Source: Aminipila sp032051575 (lineage in GTDB: Bacteria; Bacillota; Clostridia; Peptostreptococcales; Anaerovoracaceae). Taken from it: a stretch of 64,000 nucleotides of DNA. The position numbers were made by a program, and so were the translations under genes. The notes beneath the pieces were generated by a model. That model did not search any database, was not told where the DNA came from, and saw only the letters and a program-made list of their open reading frames with translations. Of this stretch, positions 7,424 through 16,787 are shown in pieces. Location of the stretch: contig NZ_DAMBYD010000004.1 in assembly GCF_032051575.1 (NCBI RefSeq), positions 124,001-188,000 on the forward strand, given 5' to 3'. How positions within the stretch are numbered: position 1 is the first letter of the stretch; every line of letters starts with the position of its first letter.

Positions 7424-7544
7424 AATATCCAAAACAAACAAGCATTAACATTGAGAAGCTTGTCATTAGGATGAATGAATGATAGAGGACAAAGAAATAA
7501 AATAACCACTTGACTATGCACGCATATAGGTATATGGTTAAAGT

Positions 7545-7745
7545 ATGAATAATATAAGAAATTTAAGAAAAAAGAATAATTTAACTATAAAACAACTTTC
7601 AGAGCAATCTGGTGTACCATACAGAACGATACAAGGCTGGGAAAGAGGTGAAAGGCTTCCGAGAGATGTGTACCAAATACATAAGGTTGCTAAAACGTTA
7701 AACGTGCTAATCGAAGAATTAATTGATTTTGAGGAGGAAAATTAA
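7545..7745 (+). CDS. Xre-family HTH regulator (66 aa)
   Basis: The whole 66-aa protein is one Cro/C1-type helix-turn-helix domain (IRNLRKKNNLTIKQLSEQSG, then VPYRTIQGWERGERLPRDVY). ATG 7545 lacks a clear ribosome-binding site, so it may be weakly or leaderlessly translated. Its stop overlaps the start of the SLH gene by one base (TAATG), which implies co-translation. It probably binds its own promoter; no clear operator was seen. Confidence 0.75.
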   Translation: MNNIRNLRKKNNLTIKQLSEQSGVPYRTIQGWERGERLPRDVYQIHKVAKTLNVLIEELIDFEEEN

Positions 7746-8773
7746 TGAAGAAATTAGTAAGCGTATTATTAACAGGAGCCTTGCTGATAGGAGCTGCAAC
7801 TGTAGCTTATGCAGGGAGCAGTAATGCGCAATCTGCGGGAAACGCAAAATATAACGATCTTAAGAATACCAACTGGTCTTATGAAGCAGTAAATACCATG
7901 AGCCAGAAAGGTATTGTTAAGGGATATAATGATGGAAGTTTTAAACCAGGTAATGTTGTTACTTATGGTGAGTTTATAAAGATGGCCCTTATTGCATCTA
8001 CAGGGCAGGATGTCGGAAACAGTGCAACAGGCAATTGGGCGAAAGGATATTATGATAAAGCCTTGGAACTAAAATATTTTGGAAGTACAGACATTAAAGC
8101 AGAGCAGTTAAACAATCAGATTTCTAGAAGTGATATGGCTCTTATTATTTCATCAATTTTAGGAGATAAAAAAATTGATAACTATGATAAACTGGAAAGT
8201 AGTTTAAAGGATGTAAATTCCACGGTGAAACATGATTATGACATCATAAAATCCTATGCAAGCGGAATTATAACAGGTTATGAGGACAGTACCTTTAGAC
8301 CAGATAAAACACTGACAAGAGCGGAAAGTGCAACGGTTATATATAGGCTTGTTGATGAAAGTAAAAGGGTTCTGCCTGGAGAAAAAAAGGAAGAAGGGAA
8401 GTCAACATCCGGAACCGACATTGCTTCCGTTATAAAGAATTATAAGACGTATGAACAGGAAGATATAGACTTAGGATACGGAAGCCTGCTAGCTGAAGCC
8501 ACAAGCTATGAATTTGTAAAGGATATGTTAGGATATAAGGTGACCAACGGTGGAAATGGGAGGTATTCTTGGGTTGAAATTAATGGAGAACCAACAACTA
8601 AATTAGGTTGGGGAAATATGTACCTGATGAAAGATAATAACATAGTAGCCTTTTCAGGTGATGGTCAATATAAATGTGATATAACAACTATCCAGTACTT
8701 TGTATTCCCAAGATATAAGAATATAGATCATGTAATAGGCATTATGCCAAATCCTTTATATAAAGGAAAGTAG
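7745..8773 (+). CDS. Secreted S-layer-homology (SLH) domain protein
   Basis: 342 aa with a classical signal peptide (KKLVSVLLTGALLIGAATVAYA, cut near residue 23). Residues ~36-80 and ~155-205 are clear SLH domains (SQKGIVKGYNDGSFKPGN; YASGIITGYEDSTFRPDKTLTRAE), and a weaker third lies between them. These bind cell-wall polysaccharide and hold proteins at the surface. The last ~110 residues form a separate domain rich in Tyr and Gly that I do not recognise. GAGGAGGAAAATTA precedes the ATG inside the end of the HTH gene. A type I module follows 27 nt after the stop. Confidence 0.88.
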   Translation: MKKLVSVLLTGALLIGAATVAYAGSSNAQSAGNAKYNDLKNTNWSYEAVNTMSQKGIVKGYNDGSFKPGNVVTYGEFIKMALIASTGQDVGNSATGNWAKGYYDKALELKYFGSTDIKAEQLNNQISRSDMALIISSILGDKKIDNYDKLESSLKDVNSTVKHDYDIIKSYASGIITGYEDSTFRPDKTLTRAESATVIYRLVDESKRVLPGEKKEEGKSTSGTDIASVIKNYKTYEQEDIDLGYGSLLAEATSYEFVKDMLGYKVTNGGNGRYSWVEINGEPTTKLGWGNMYLMKDNNIVAFSGDGQYKCDITTIQYFVFPRYKNIDHVIGIMPNPLYKGK

Positions 8774-8800
8774 CTTAAAAAAGAAAAGATAGGAAAACAC

Positions 8801-8830
8801 TTGCATTTTTTATGTAAATGTGGATATAAT
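8801..8830 (+). promoter_or_regulatory. Promoter of type I antitoxin RNA (second intact module)
   Basis: TTGCAT 8801-8806 and TATAAT 8825-8830 with an 18-bp spacer, nearly identical to the copy at 7171. Confidence 0.75.
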
Positions 8831-8836
8831 AAAGAA

Positions 8837-8926
8837 AAGGATTACCGCTTTTGGTATGGCGGTTCAGTCCAAATACAGTGATTTGAGAAACCGTCTAAAC
8901 CGAAAAGGAATAGGCGGTTTTGCATT
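8837..8926 (+). ncRNA. Antisense antitoxin RNA (second intact module)
   Basis: Predicted ~90-nt RNA with a 5' ACCGC...GCGGT hairpin and a 3' terminator AAACCGTCTA/TAGGCGGTTT (8888-8920) followed by TGCATTTATTT. It ends where the toxin gene on the other strand ends. The leader of the toxin mRNA carries a related CCG...CGG hairpin (around 9030-9055), so the RNAs can pair at both ends. Ends are inferred. Confidence 0.65.
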
Positions 8927-9006
8927 TATTTACGCTTGTGAATACACAAGGAAACAATGGCTACAATAAGCAATCCGAACTGAAAGAGTTCTGAATGTGT
9001 GACCAT
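8926..9006 (-). CDS. Type I toxin, Hol_Tox-like hydrophobic peptide (26 aa)
   Basis: ATG 9006 on the minus strand sits 5 nt after a perfect AAGGAGGTGA. The 26-aa product begins MVTHSELFQFGLLIVAIVSL and ends with a basic tail CIHKRK, so it is one membrane helix with positive charges, as in Hol_Tox toxins. The convergent antisense RNA at 8837-8926 is its likely antitoxin. Decayed copies of the same gene lie at 7250-7285. Family call is by layout and composition. Confidence 0.8.
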   Translation of the reverse strand: MVTHSELFQFGLLIVAIVSLCIHKRK

Positions 9007-9064
9007 AGCATCACCTCCTTATAAGGAAGTGACCGAAATCCGCCAAACGGCAATCCATGTAAAT

Positions 9065-9093
9065 AATATATCAAAATAGGAAGTAAAAGACAA
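9065..9093 (-). promoter_or_regulatory. Promoter of the second type I toxin mRNA
   Basis: Minus-strand TTGTCT (9093-9088), 17-bp spacer, TATATT (9070-9065). The leader would be ~50 nt. Confidence 0.65.
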
Positions 9094-9116
9094 GGAAAAA
9101 GGAGGAATCCTGATAA

Positions 9117-12100
9117 ATGACAAACAACTTAATAATACGAAAAAGTATATCTGTACTTTTAATGATTACCCTGATTCTTTCGGGGTTTTTTATTACCCCA
9201 AATCAGGTAAAAGCACTTACTGTAGAAAAAAAGGTAACCAAATATCACCTGGATATAGGGGTGCAGCATATATGGGGAACAGAAGATAAGAAGGGTAATA
9301 TCATCTGGGATGATGGTGTTGGGCCAAATGGGACAATGTACGATGTGAATACCAGTATAACATTTCCTAAAGAGGTATCTAATGTAAAGGTATATCAATA
9401 TAATGCATCTAATTTCAAATGGGATGATAAAGAACATTACACCAGCAACGTGGAACGTAAACCATATTTTGATGATAATTATAAGGATTATGCATCAAAA
9501 TATATAAACGTAACCAATTATTGGGCAAGCGGTAAAACAGTCAGTTTTTCATACAATGCAAGCATGAACAGTATAAAAGAATATGATTTAGCATATAAGT
9601 TAGACCATAAGCAAATTGATGAGGTTTTCCGCCTTATGGCCGGGCCTAACTCTGACAATCCGGAAGCCGATGTAGCAAAAAACTTTCCAAGTCTCTACTC
9701 AAAGCTGAATAAAGGAAGAAACGGAGTAGATAAGAAAGTACATGCATTTATGTATTTCACTCCCGTTATAATTCAGTATGATGTGAAAGAAATGGTGGAA
9801 ATTCCAGACCCTGATCCTGAAAGCATTATTGCAGATTTGGAAGTGCCTAAAGAGGCAAAGATGAATGAATCCTTTAATGTTGTGGATGCTTGCAGAGTAG
9901 GGGAAAAAACAGTACTAAATTATGCTGAGGTATACAGAACGGTAGGTAATGGAACAAAAGAATTAATAGCCACCTGGGAAGGAACAGGAGCAAAGGGACA
10001 AAATACAGGGCAAAGTATAAGTCAGTCTTTTGCAGAACAATGTACCGTAACCTATGAAATAAAAGGTGTTACCGTTAATGGATTAACAGACACAGCGACA
10101 AAGACAGTAAATATCATAGATGGCAGAGAGATAGAAGCAAAGGCAATATTAGACCTTGATAAATATACTTATGAAGGCTGGCCTGCAGATGCAGAAGACT
10201 GGTCTGAATTTACAGTAGATGGAGTAAGATACTCTGCCCAGCGTGCATATGAAGAAAAAATTGCATCGAATAAATTTAGAACAGAGGGTGGAACTGTAAA
10301 AAGAGACGGATATAATGCTATCGTAACCTATCCCAAGAGGGGAACGTATCCGGTTAATTTGGAAGTAACTTTAAAACCAACAGGGCAAAAGCTTACGGAC
10401 ACCAAAACTATTGAGGTTAGAAAAACTCCTTATGTAACGGATAGTTTGGGAGGGGTTCAAAAACAGAATCGAAAGCAAGTACTGACCTTTAATGTGGCCA
10501 CTTATCCGGATAAACCACTTGTGGACTATGACATCACCATAAAGGATTTAAAGAGTAATGAACTTATTAGCCTGACTAAGGCAGCACCGCAGGAAAACGG
10601 AGCATGTATCAAAACAAGAACAGTCAAGAGCCAAATAAAAGACCAGTATTGGACGACTTTAACTGTAGAGTTTTTAACTAAATATCCACGGTACGATTTA
10701 ACCGGGGATGCATCGCAACGATTCAGTTATCGGATAAAGGTAACTGACAGCAAGGGAGATTCCGATGATGCATACAAGGAATTTGATGTGGTTCCCGATA
10801 AACCTCCCGTGCCGGCAATCAATATGCAGACTGCGTTTTTAAGGGCAGAGGGAACCAATACAGCCAAGCTTGAAGCAGCAGACGGAAGTCAAAGTGATGG
10901 TGATCAGCTGCAACGAACCTGGAGCATTGTAAATCACAACCCGTTAGACAATAAAAAGATGGGTGATTTTGTTAATGCTGCTACAGTAAATGGTTATGAA
11001 AATTTAGCTTTTGGTACAAATCAGACCATAGGCTGGAATAAAGAGGGGGTAGGGAAAACAACGGTTAAACTCCATGTAAAGGATATCTGGACTGAACCCA
11101 CCTTGGAAGAATACATAAATCCGTCAGATTATTTAGAAGCAGAAACCACAGCAGGAACAGAGGTCATTAATATTGCTCCTGTTGTCAGCATAGAACCATT
11201 AGAAATGCTTAAGGCGAATATTGCCATCATGGTTAAGGCCAGTGAGTATCAGACGGTGCAAAATCAATTGAACAGTCTCCAGGCAGCACTGATTGAAAAA
11301 GGCATAGATGGAAATGTCTCTTTAGTGAAACTGGTGGATGGATCAAAAGAGGGACAGGCAACAGTAAATGTAGATAATACAGCAGGTGGTGGGGCAAATA
11401 ATTGTGATTCAGAAATGATGTATTTAGTTCATGGAGGCGACAGTAATTCTTTTAAAATAGCAGCTTATGACAATGATACGGCAAAAGAAGTATGGAGTTA
11501 TCCTATTGGTACGGATAATGTTTCCAGTATCTATATAGACAGGAACCGAGAAAAATATGTTGTTGCCAATCAAACGGTAAATGGAACTAAATCCGCCATC
11601 ATTCTTGACCGAAACACCGGGGCATATCTGACAAGGATAAAAGGTGTTTTTTTAGACGGTGAAGTATTTTTGAGCAATGATGAGAAAAGGTTATACTGTG
11701 CAAATGGCACAGGGATATATCGGTTAGACCTTAAAACAGGGCAATACAAATGTGTAATCAGTGATAATACCATTGCTCAGCCTCGCATGAATAAAGGAAA
11801 GATAGGCTATGCTGCAAAATTGGCAGACAGCCTGTATTATATAGGCAGCTTTGATATGTCCTCAGAACAGATTAGTAAGAATATTGCTCCTGTTTACAAT
11901 TATCTTTCTAAGCCGAGTTTAATGGGAGGGGGAGTCCCAGCTATAAAAGCTTGGAGTAATGACGGAAAAATCTTAATCCAGAGACAGGACTATAACTACA
12001 ATAGCGATTGGGGAGGAGATTTATGGCTGGTGGATACCGTAAATGCTTGTCAAAAACATATATACAGCAAGAATGCCCACGGATATAAGATAACAGGAGG

Positions 12101-15100
12101 AATGGTTTTAGATTCCGGAGGAAACTGCTTTTATGTGGTGGCAGCGCTAGGACATTCTGCTGAAATGTATGATTTGCATGGAAATCTGATTGCGGAAATT
12201 AGCGGAAGCGGCAGAACTGAAAATTATCTGGATAAAGGCTATTATAACAGGGAGAAAGATACAATCTCCATATATGAGGGAGGATTTTATGGAAAATCAG
12301 CCATTTACGACTTAAAAAGCCAAAAGTGGATAAAAGATTGGAGCACCAGCACCCTGGATTCCTATACCGGAGAGATAACCCTGCATGACAACGGCTTTTA
12401 TTCCTTTAACAATGGATATAATGGAGGGAGAAGAAACAACTTTTATTATCTGTATTTTAAGAAATATAGAACTTCTCCGGATGATATTGCGCTGAAAGCC
12501 TTGAAAAGAACTGTTTTCCTTGATGAGGAAAATAGTTATGCAGCCTTTATAGGTACCGGGAAGGAAGAGTTAGCCAATACCAATGAGTATCTGAAAAAGA
12601 CTGGAGCCAAAAGCGCCGATATCAATACAGGCGCAGGTGAAAAGCTTGCAAGTCTTGCGGAAAAAATAAGGGCATTAGGGGAAGAAGCGGGATACCGGCT
12701 CTGGTTAAAGGGAGATAAAGAGAATCCAGCCACAGTGCAAAAAGGAATAACCCTGCTTCTTGGGAAGAAATATGAATATAGCTATGATATGCAGGTACTG
12801 TCAGGACCGGCTATAGACACTTTTACTGTCCAGCCCACGCAGGATGCAGAGTATGGTACAAGATATTATAAGGAAATAATCTATCAAAAGGATTTTAGCA
12901 GTTGGGGAAATGGGAGAAATGAACCTTCTGGAACAGGAAAAGTGGTGTTTACCCTTGAAAAAGATGGATATGCGGAATTTACTATGAATAACGACTTTGA
13001 TTACAATGGAAATTACGGCAGGACAATCATGCTGGATGGACAGGGAATTGCAGAGCAATGTGAACGTGGAGGTTATGAGGCGGTATCTTCCTACATTGTA
13101 TTCTTAAAAGCAGGGACCCATACCTTATCCTCTGATGCAGGAAGAGGGCGCAGTGTAATTAAGACAATTGAAGCCGGTTACATCTCAAAGGAGGATAATG
13201 CCTTTAACCCAAAGGATATGAACCTGCAGGAAGGAACTCAGACACCCGTGACAGGAACCTTCACGTCACCGAAAGACTTAGCTTATGTAGAGCTTAGCAG
13301 AGATTCCAGAAGGGCGTTAAATGCACTGACCGGTATAGAGTACTTAAAATTAGGAGAAAGTTATAATCAGAAATGGGCCAATAACGGAGATGTTATAACC
13401 TCATGGTTTCCTGATGGAGAAGCCAGAAGAAGTCAATATTTTAGTATAAGTGCTCCGGCCGATAAAATGTTGATTGCAAGCTGGGATTCCGATTGGGGTT
13501 CCGGTTCCATTGATAATCCGGACAGTTCCGAAGGAAGACTTATAGGAAGCAATGTTCTTTTAGTAAAAGCAGGAAAGACGGTTACTATAAATTATTATAA
13601 AAGCACTAAATACAGAGAATATCAAGGAGTGACTTTGAGTAATTTTAAAATACTGCCCCTTTCACCTGACGAATTTGGGGGACTTTCTTCTGCCGTTGTG
13701 GTCGGAGGGGCTATGGCTTGCGGAGGGGGAGATAACTCAAAAAAATTAGGACTTACCTTCCATGAGGCTGGAAAAGAATTTGTTTGGATTGATACCACAT
13801 CAAATCCCGTTACGATAAAAAGATGTAAAATAGCTGAAGAAAAAGACAGAAATACCATAATAGGATTTAGCAGCATAAACAGTAACAATAATTTAAATAT
13901 TCTGATCTCTAATCTGAGACTTAAAATGATAAATGACGGGAATGCCAAGGGGCTGCAGTTTACTGAAAAGTTTGCCTATGAAAACAGTCTTGCTGGATGG
14001 AACGTGCAAAGCAAAGGAAGTGGTATAGCCGTCATGAAACAGGTAGAGCCAGTTAAAAAGAAAGAAGATGCACCACTTGTCTATAAAAAAGGACAGTTAG
14101 TATCCTATAAAATCTATTATTCAGATTACGAGAATGATAAAAGCAAAAAAGAATATTGGCTATATTCTCATATTCCTTATAACGATGGAGAAAATCCAGA
14201 TGCAGCCATTATTTATGATGAAGACGGCAGCATAAAATCCATCTGCGGGCAGGCCGTTACAACAGGAGCAGTGAACATTGACGAGGCTTTAAGCATAGCA
14301 AAAGCAAAGGGTCTTAAAATATTAGATAAACCGATAGATCGATTCTATGTGGATGGCAAATATACGGTTTATCATTGGCAGTACGATGATACATCAAGAG
14401 GATTAATCCCTGGGGGTTATTCGACCTATGATAAAGTTTCCAACACAGCAGAGCTAACCTTTTATGTTGAGGGCAGTGCCACAGCACCCTGGATAGCAGG
14501 AATTAGTACAAGTCCAGCAAAGGTAACAGAAAACAACTACTTTAGCATTAATGTAGGGATAGACGATGTGGAAAAGGACATTTTGAATCTTACAACAGAG
14601 GTTTACAAAGATAGAAAACATATATTTACCCATAGAAAAAAGAATATAAAGCCTACAGATTCTTTGGGAGAAATATCTGTTAATGGCAAACATGTAGATG
14701 GTACACCAGCGGTAGGGAATATAGTTTATCCAGTCACCGATACGGGAGCATTACCGGATAAAGCACAGGCGGGAACCTATGAAGTGGTATGTACTGTAAG
14801 AGATCAGACAGGAGCTGGAATGGGAACGTACAAATTCATAGTAGTTTCAGAGGGGAAAATAACGGGGCAGGTTTATCATACGGAGCAGTGGGAGATAAAC
14901 CGTAAGAAGTATAATTTAAACCGTTTCAAAGATGAGATAAACCGAAGTGTTCCCTATGCAGAATATATGAAGTTAAAAGTGCCAAGAGCCAGAGGAACAA
15001 ATGTATTCTGGTCAGGTGAAAAGTTTATGCTAAATGCCGAAGTTGCAGGATCACCCGAAAAGGTTACGTGTAGCATAAATGGAACAACCTATAAGGCGAA

Positions 15101-15317
15101 TATGAAAAACAGCGGGAAGAAAAACACCGCAGGGGAATCCATTTATACAGGAAGTCTTTGGGACAGATCGACGATCAATAAATGGGGAAGGAAAGAACCT
15201 GTTGAGCTGACCTTCACCTTTACAGCTTACTATAGCGGCGGCACTATAAAAAGACATGAAGTGAGGGTGATAGTAGACAATATGGATGACTACTGGAAGC
15301 TGCATCGAGCGTTTTAA
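9117..15317 (+). CDS. Giant secreted protein (2066 aa) with a predicted beta-propeller
   Basis: ATG 9117 follows AAAGGAGGAATCC. The N-terminus is a signal peptide (SISVLLMITLILSGFFITPNQVKA, cut near residue 33). Residues ~34-750 look like several Ig/PKD-like beta domains (threonine-rich, with segments such as FSYRIKVTDSKGDSDDAYKEFDV). Residues ~765-1130 show the repeating pattern of a PQQ/YVTN-type beta-propeller (AAYDNDTAKEVWSYPIGTDN, GIYRLDLKTGQYK). Further beta domains follow (GKVVFTLEKDGYAEFTM, about 1275). There is no LPXTG, SLH or other anchor at the C-terminus, which ends MDDYWKLHRAF. It probably acts outside the cell as an adhesin or matrix-binding protein. It is the only long gene between the pilus locus and the replication initiator, which suggests a role in cell contact by a mobile element. 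That role is inference. Confidence 0.8.
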   Translation: MTNNLIIRKSISVLLMITLILSGFFITPNQVKALTVEKKVTKYHLDIGVQHIWGTEDKKGNIIWDDGVGPNGTMYDVNTSITFPKEVSNVKVYQYNASNFKWDDKEHYTSNVERKPYFDDNYKDYASKYINVTNYWASGKTVSFSYNASMNSIKEYDLAYKLDHKQIDEVFRLMAGPNSDNPEADVAKNFPSLYSKLNKGRNGVDKKVHAFMYFTPVIIQYDVKEMVEIPDPDPESIIADLEVPKEAKMNESFNVVDACRVGEKTVLNYAEVYRTVGNGTKELIATWEGTGAKGQNTGQSISQSFAEQCTVTYEIKGVTVNGLTDTATKTVNIIDGREIEAKAILDLDKYTYEGWPADAEDWSEFTVDGVRYSAQRAYEEKIASNKFRTEGGTVKRDGYNAIVTYPKRGTYPVNLEVTLKPTGQKLTDTKTIEVRKTPYVTDSLGGVQKQNRKQVLTFNVATYPDKPLVDYDITIKDLKSNELISLTKAAPQENGACIKTRTVKSQIKDQYWTTLTVEFLTKYPRYDLTGDASQRFSYRIKVTDSKGDSDDAYKEFDVVPDKPPVPAINMQTAFLRAEGTNTAKLEAADGSQSDGDQLQRTWSIVNHNPLDNKKMGDFVNAATVNGYENLAFGTNQTIGWNKEGVGKTTVKLHVKDIWTEPTLEEYINPSDYLEAETTAGTEVINIAPVVSIEPLEMLKANIAIMVKASEYQTVQNQLNSLQAALIEKGIDGNVSLVKLVDGSKEGQATVNVDNTAGGGANNCDSEMMYLVHGGDSNSFKIAAYDNDTAKEVWSYPIGTDNVSSIYIDRNREKYVVANQTVNGTKSAIILDRNTGAYLTRIKGVFLDGEVFLSNDEKRLYCANGTGIYRLDLKTGQYKCVISDNTIAQPRMNKGKIGYAAKLADSLYYIGSFDMSSEQISKNIAPVYNYLSKPSLMGGGVPAIKAWSNDGKILIQRQDYNYNSDWGGDLWLVDTVNACQKHIYSKNAHGYKITGGMVLDSGGNCFYVVAALGHSAEMYDLHGNLIAEISGSGRTENYLDKGYYNREKDTISIYEGGFYGKSAIYDLKSQKWIKDWSTSTLDSYTGEITLHDNGFYSFNNGYNGGRRNNFYYLYFKKYRTSPDDIALKALKRTVFLDEENSYAAFIGTGKEELANTNEYLKKTGAKSADINTGAGEKLASLAEKIRALGEEAGYRLWLKGDKENPATVQKGITLLLGKKYEYSYDMQVLSGPAIDTFTVQPTQDAEYGTRYYKEIIYQKDFSSWGNGRNEPSGTGKVVFTLEKDGYAEFTMNNDFDYNGNYGRTIMLDGQGIAEQCERGGYEAVSSYIVFLKAGTHTLSSDAGRGRSVIKTIEAGYISKEDNAFNPKDMNLQEGTQTPVTGTFTSPKDLAYVELSRDSRRALNALTGIEYLKLGESYNQKWANNGDVITSWFPDGEARRSQYFSISAPADKMLIASWDSDWGSGSIDNPDSSEGRLIGSNVLLVKAGKTVTINYYKSTKYREYQGVTLSNFKILPLSPDEFGGLSSAVVVGGAMACGGGDNSKKLGLTFHEAGKEFVWIDTTSNPVTIKRCKIAEEKDRNTIIGFSSINSNNNLNILISNLRLKMINDGNAKGLQFTEKFAYENSLAGWNVQSKGSGIAVMKQVEPVKKKEDAPLVYKKGQLVSYKIYYSDYENDKSKKEYWLYSHIPYNDGENPDAAIIYDEDGSIKSICGQAVTTGAVNIDEALSIAKAKGLKILDKPIDRFYVDGKYTVYHWQYDDTSRGLIPGGYSTYDKVSNTAELTFYVEGSATAPWIAGISTSPAKVTENNYFSINVGIDDVEKDILNLTTEVYKDRKHIFTHRKKNIKPTDSLGEISVNGKHVDGTPAVGNIVYPVTDTGALPDKAQAGTYEVVCTVRDQTGAGMGTYKFIVVSEGKITGQVYHTEQWEINRKKYNLNRFKDEINRSVPYAEYMKLKVPRARGTNVFWSGEKFMLNAEVAGSPEKVTCSINGTTYKANMKNSGKKNTAGESIYTGSLWDRSTINKWGRKEPVELTFTFTAYYSGGTIKRHEVRVIVDNMDDYWKLHRAF

Positions 15318-15341
15318 AAAAAATTAAATAGGTATTGTTTA

Positions 15342-15381
15342 AAGGAAGATTTTAAAGATAAATTTAGAATCTTCCTTTTTT
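15342..15381 (+). terminator. Terminator after the giant surface-protein gene
   Basis: AAGGAAGATT/AATCTTCCTT stem with a 16-nt loop and a run of six T. Confidence 0.85.
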
Positions 15382-15403
15382 CATTTTTTGAAAGGAGTAA
15401 ATC

Positions 15404-16459
15404 ATGGCAAAGAAAGAAAAGAAACATCAGCTGGTGGATATATTAAGAGTTGAGGGAATTATGGCACAAGGGTATGGTTTAAACCCTAAGATTGTTATGC
15501 GAGATAAGCGATTAACTCCTGAAGCAAAATGTATTTATAGCTATCTGGCTAGTTTTGCAGGTGGAGGAAATCAGGCTTTTCCAAGCAGAAACATCATGCT
15601 GGAAGAATTACAAATGTCAAAAGATAGATATTATAAACACCTTAAATATTTAACAGATGCAGATTACATAAGAGTTGAACGTACCAAGAACAGTACTGGA
15701 ACCTTTGACAAAAACATTTACACAATAGTGGCACTACCCAATCCAGTAGTTGCAGATGAAAATGTTCCTGAAGATATGAAGAAAAATGAAAACACAGAAA
15801 ACCAGAATAGCAAACCTGCGGGAAGGCAGAAAAAGTCTGGTATAAAAAAATTACATGTTAAAGAAAGAGCCAGTGTAATGGAGCTTAGACAAAGGCTGGA
15901 TATTGATAATTTAAAACTTTGTGATCCAGATCATGCAGAACTTATAGAAGATATTTTTATGGCAGTAGAGGACATGAATATTTCAGAACAGATATCGATA
16001 GGGGGTAATGTTAAAAAGAGAGAGGCTATTGAGGGCCTCTTAAATCAGCTTACTGCCGACCATATTAGATTAGTCGTACAAATTATGGTAAAAAACAAAA
16101 AAACGCTTATAAACCGAAAATCTTACCTTCAAACATGTATTGCAAATAGTATTTTCGATATTCGCAATAAAAATAAAAATGAAGAGTTAATTATGAAAAC
16201 AAAAGAGCAGAAAGAAGCCGATGAAAAAGAACAAGTAGAAAAGATGGAAGCAGAAAAGCAGGAACTGATAAAAGCATATAAACAATATCCTGAATTAAAA
16301 CAGTTAGATGAAAATATTACAGAGGTCATGAAGAAAGTTTCTAAAGCAGTATTATCTGGTAATGAATTACTACTTCAATCATTAAAAAATGAGAACGAAA
16401 AGCTTCTTACTAAAAGAACGGAATTATTAAAGAGAAATGGCTTGAAACTGTCTATTTAG
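15404..16459 (+). CDS. Replication-initiator-like protein (winged HTH plus DUF6017-like C-terminus)
   Basis: ATG 15404 follows GAAAGGAGTAAATC. 351 aa. Residues ~28-105 form a winged helix of the HTH_36 type found in plasmid and phage initiators (LTPEAKCIYSYLASFAGG, then SRNIMLEELQMSKDRYYKHLKYL). A linker with many Lys and Glu is followed by a helical domain (about 160-260, LNQLTADHIRLVVQIMVKNK, then NRKSYLQTCIANSIFD) of the DUF6017 type common in ICE and plasmid Rep proteins. The C-terminal ~80 residues are a coiled coil. Iteron-like dyads start 2 nt after the stop codon. Probably the initiator of a plasmid or integrated conjugative element. Confidence 0.8.
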   Translation: MAKKEKKHQLVDILRVEGIMAQGYGLNPKIVMRDKRLTPEAKCIYSYLASFAGGGNQAFPSRNIMLEELQMSKDRYYKHLKYLTDADYIRVERTKNSTGTFDKNIYTIVALPNPVVADENVPEDMKKNENTENQNSKPAGRQKKSGIKKLHVKERASVMELRQRLDIDNLKLCDPDHAELIEDIFMAVEDMNISEQISIGGNVKKREAIEGLLNQLTADHIRLVVQIMVKNKKTLINRKSYLQTCIANSIFDIRNKNKNEELIMKTKEQKEADEKEQVEKMEAEKQELIKAYKQYPELKQLDENITEVMKKVSKAVLSGNELLLQSLKNENEKLLTKRTELLKRNGLKLSI

Positions 16460-16460
16460 A

Positions 16461-16595
16461 CCATGTCCTTAAAATAAGGACACGGAGCAAAACGTTAGAA
16501 TTTCAATATGATTGCCATGTCCTTAAAACAAGGACACGGTGAAAACGTTGAAATTACCCATGTCCTTGTTTCCCGTACACGGAAAACAAGGACAC
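16461..16595. repeat. Iteron-like dyads downstream of the initiator gene (candidate origin)
   Basis: Three units. Copies 1 and 2 (16461-16485, 16515-16539) are near-identical: CCATGTCCTTAAAA, one base, AAGGACACGG, each a palindrome around TGTCCTT/AAGGACA. They are spaced 54 bp apart and both are followed by AAAACGTT. Copy 3 (16558-16595) extends to 15-bp arms GTCCTTGTTTCCCGT/ACGGAAAACAAGGAC with one mismatch. Repeated dyads directly after a Rep gene are typical of initiator-binding sites. A role in autoregulation or termination is the alternative. Confidence 0.6.
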
Positions 16596-16709
16596 TAATA
16601 GAAACAGTATTACTAGAAACAGTATATATATATTATTATTATCTATTACGTTACTACATAAATAACTTTAATTATATTCATCATTCATCTTCTTTAAGGG
16701 AAAAGGGAG

Positions 16710-16769
16710 GCGGATAAAGAACATCTTTTAGCAGTAATGGTTAGAAATAGATGGGCAGTCAGCGGGTAA
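16710..16769 (+). repeat. First of three copies of a conserved 3'-end coding motif
   Basis: Twenty codons reading ADKEHLLAVMVRNRWAVSG then TAA. The same DKEHLLAVMVRNRW segment recurs at 17960-18049 and 20995-21084. This copy has no start codon or upstream frame, so it is a fragment. The origin of the motif is unknown. Confidence 0.55.
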
Positions 16770-16787
16770 AAGGATATAATAAGTATT

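Noticed and set aside
16508..16717. 69-codon ORF after the initiator gene
   Set aside because: It runs through the iteron-like dyads, has no ribosome-binding site and its translation is low complexity (Tyr/Ile runs).
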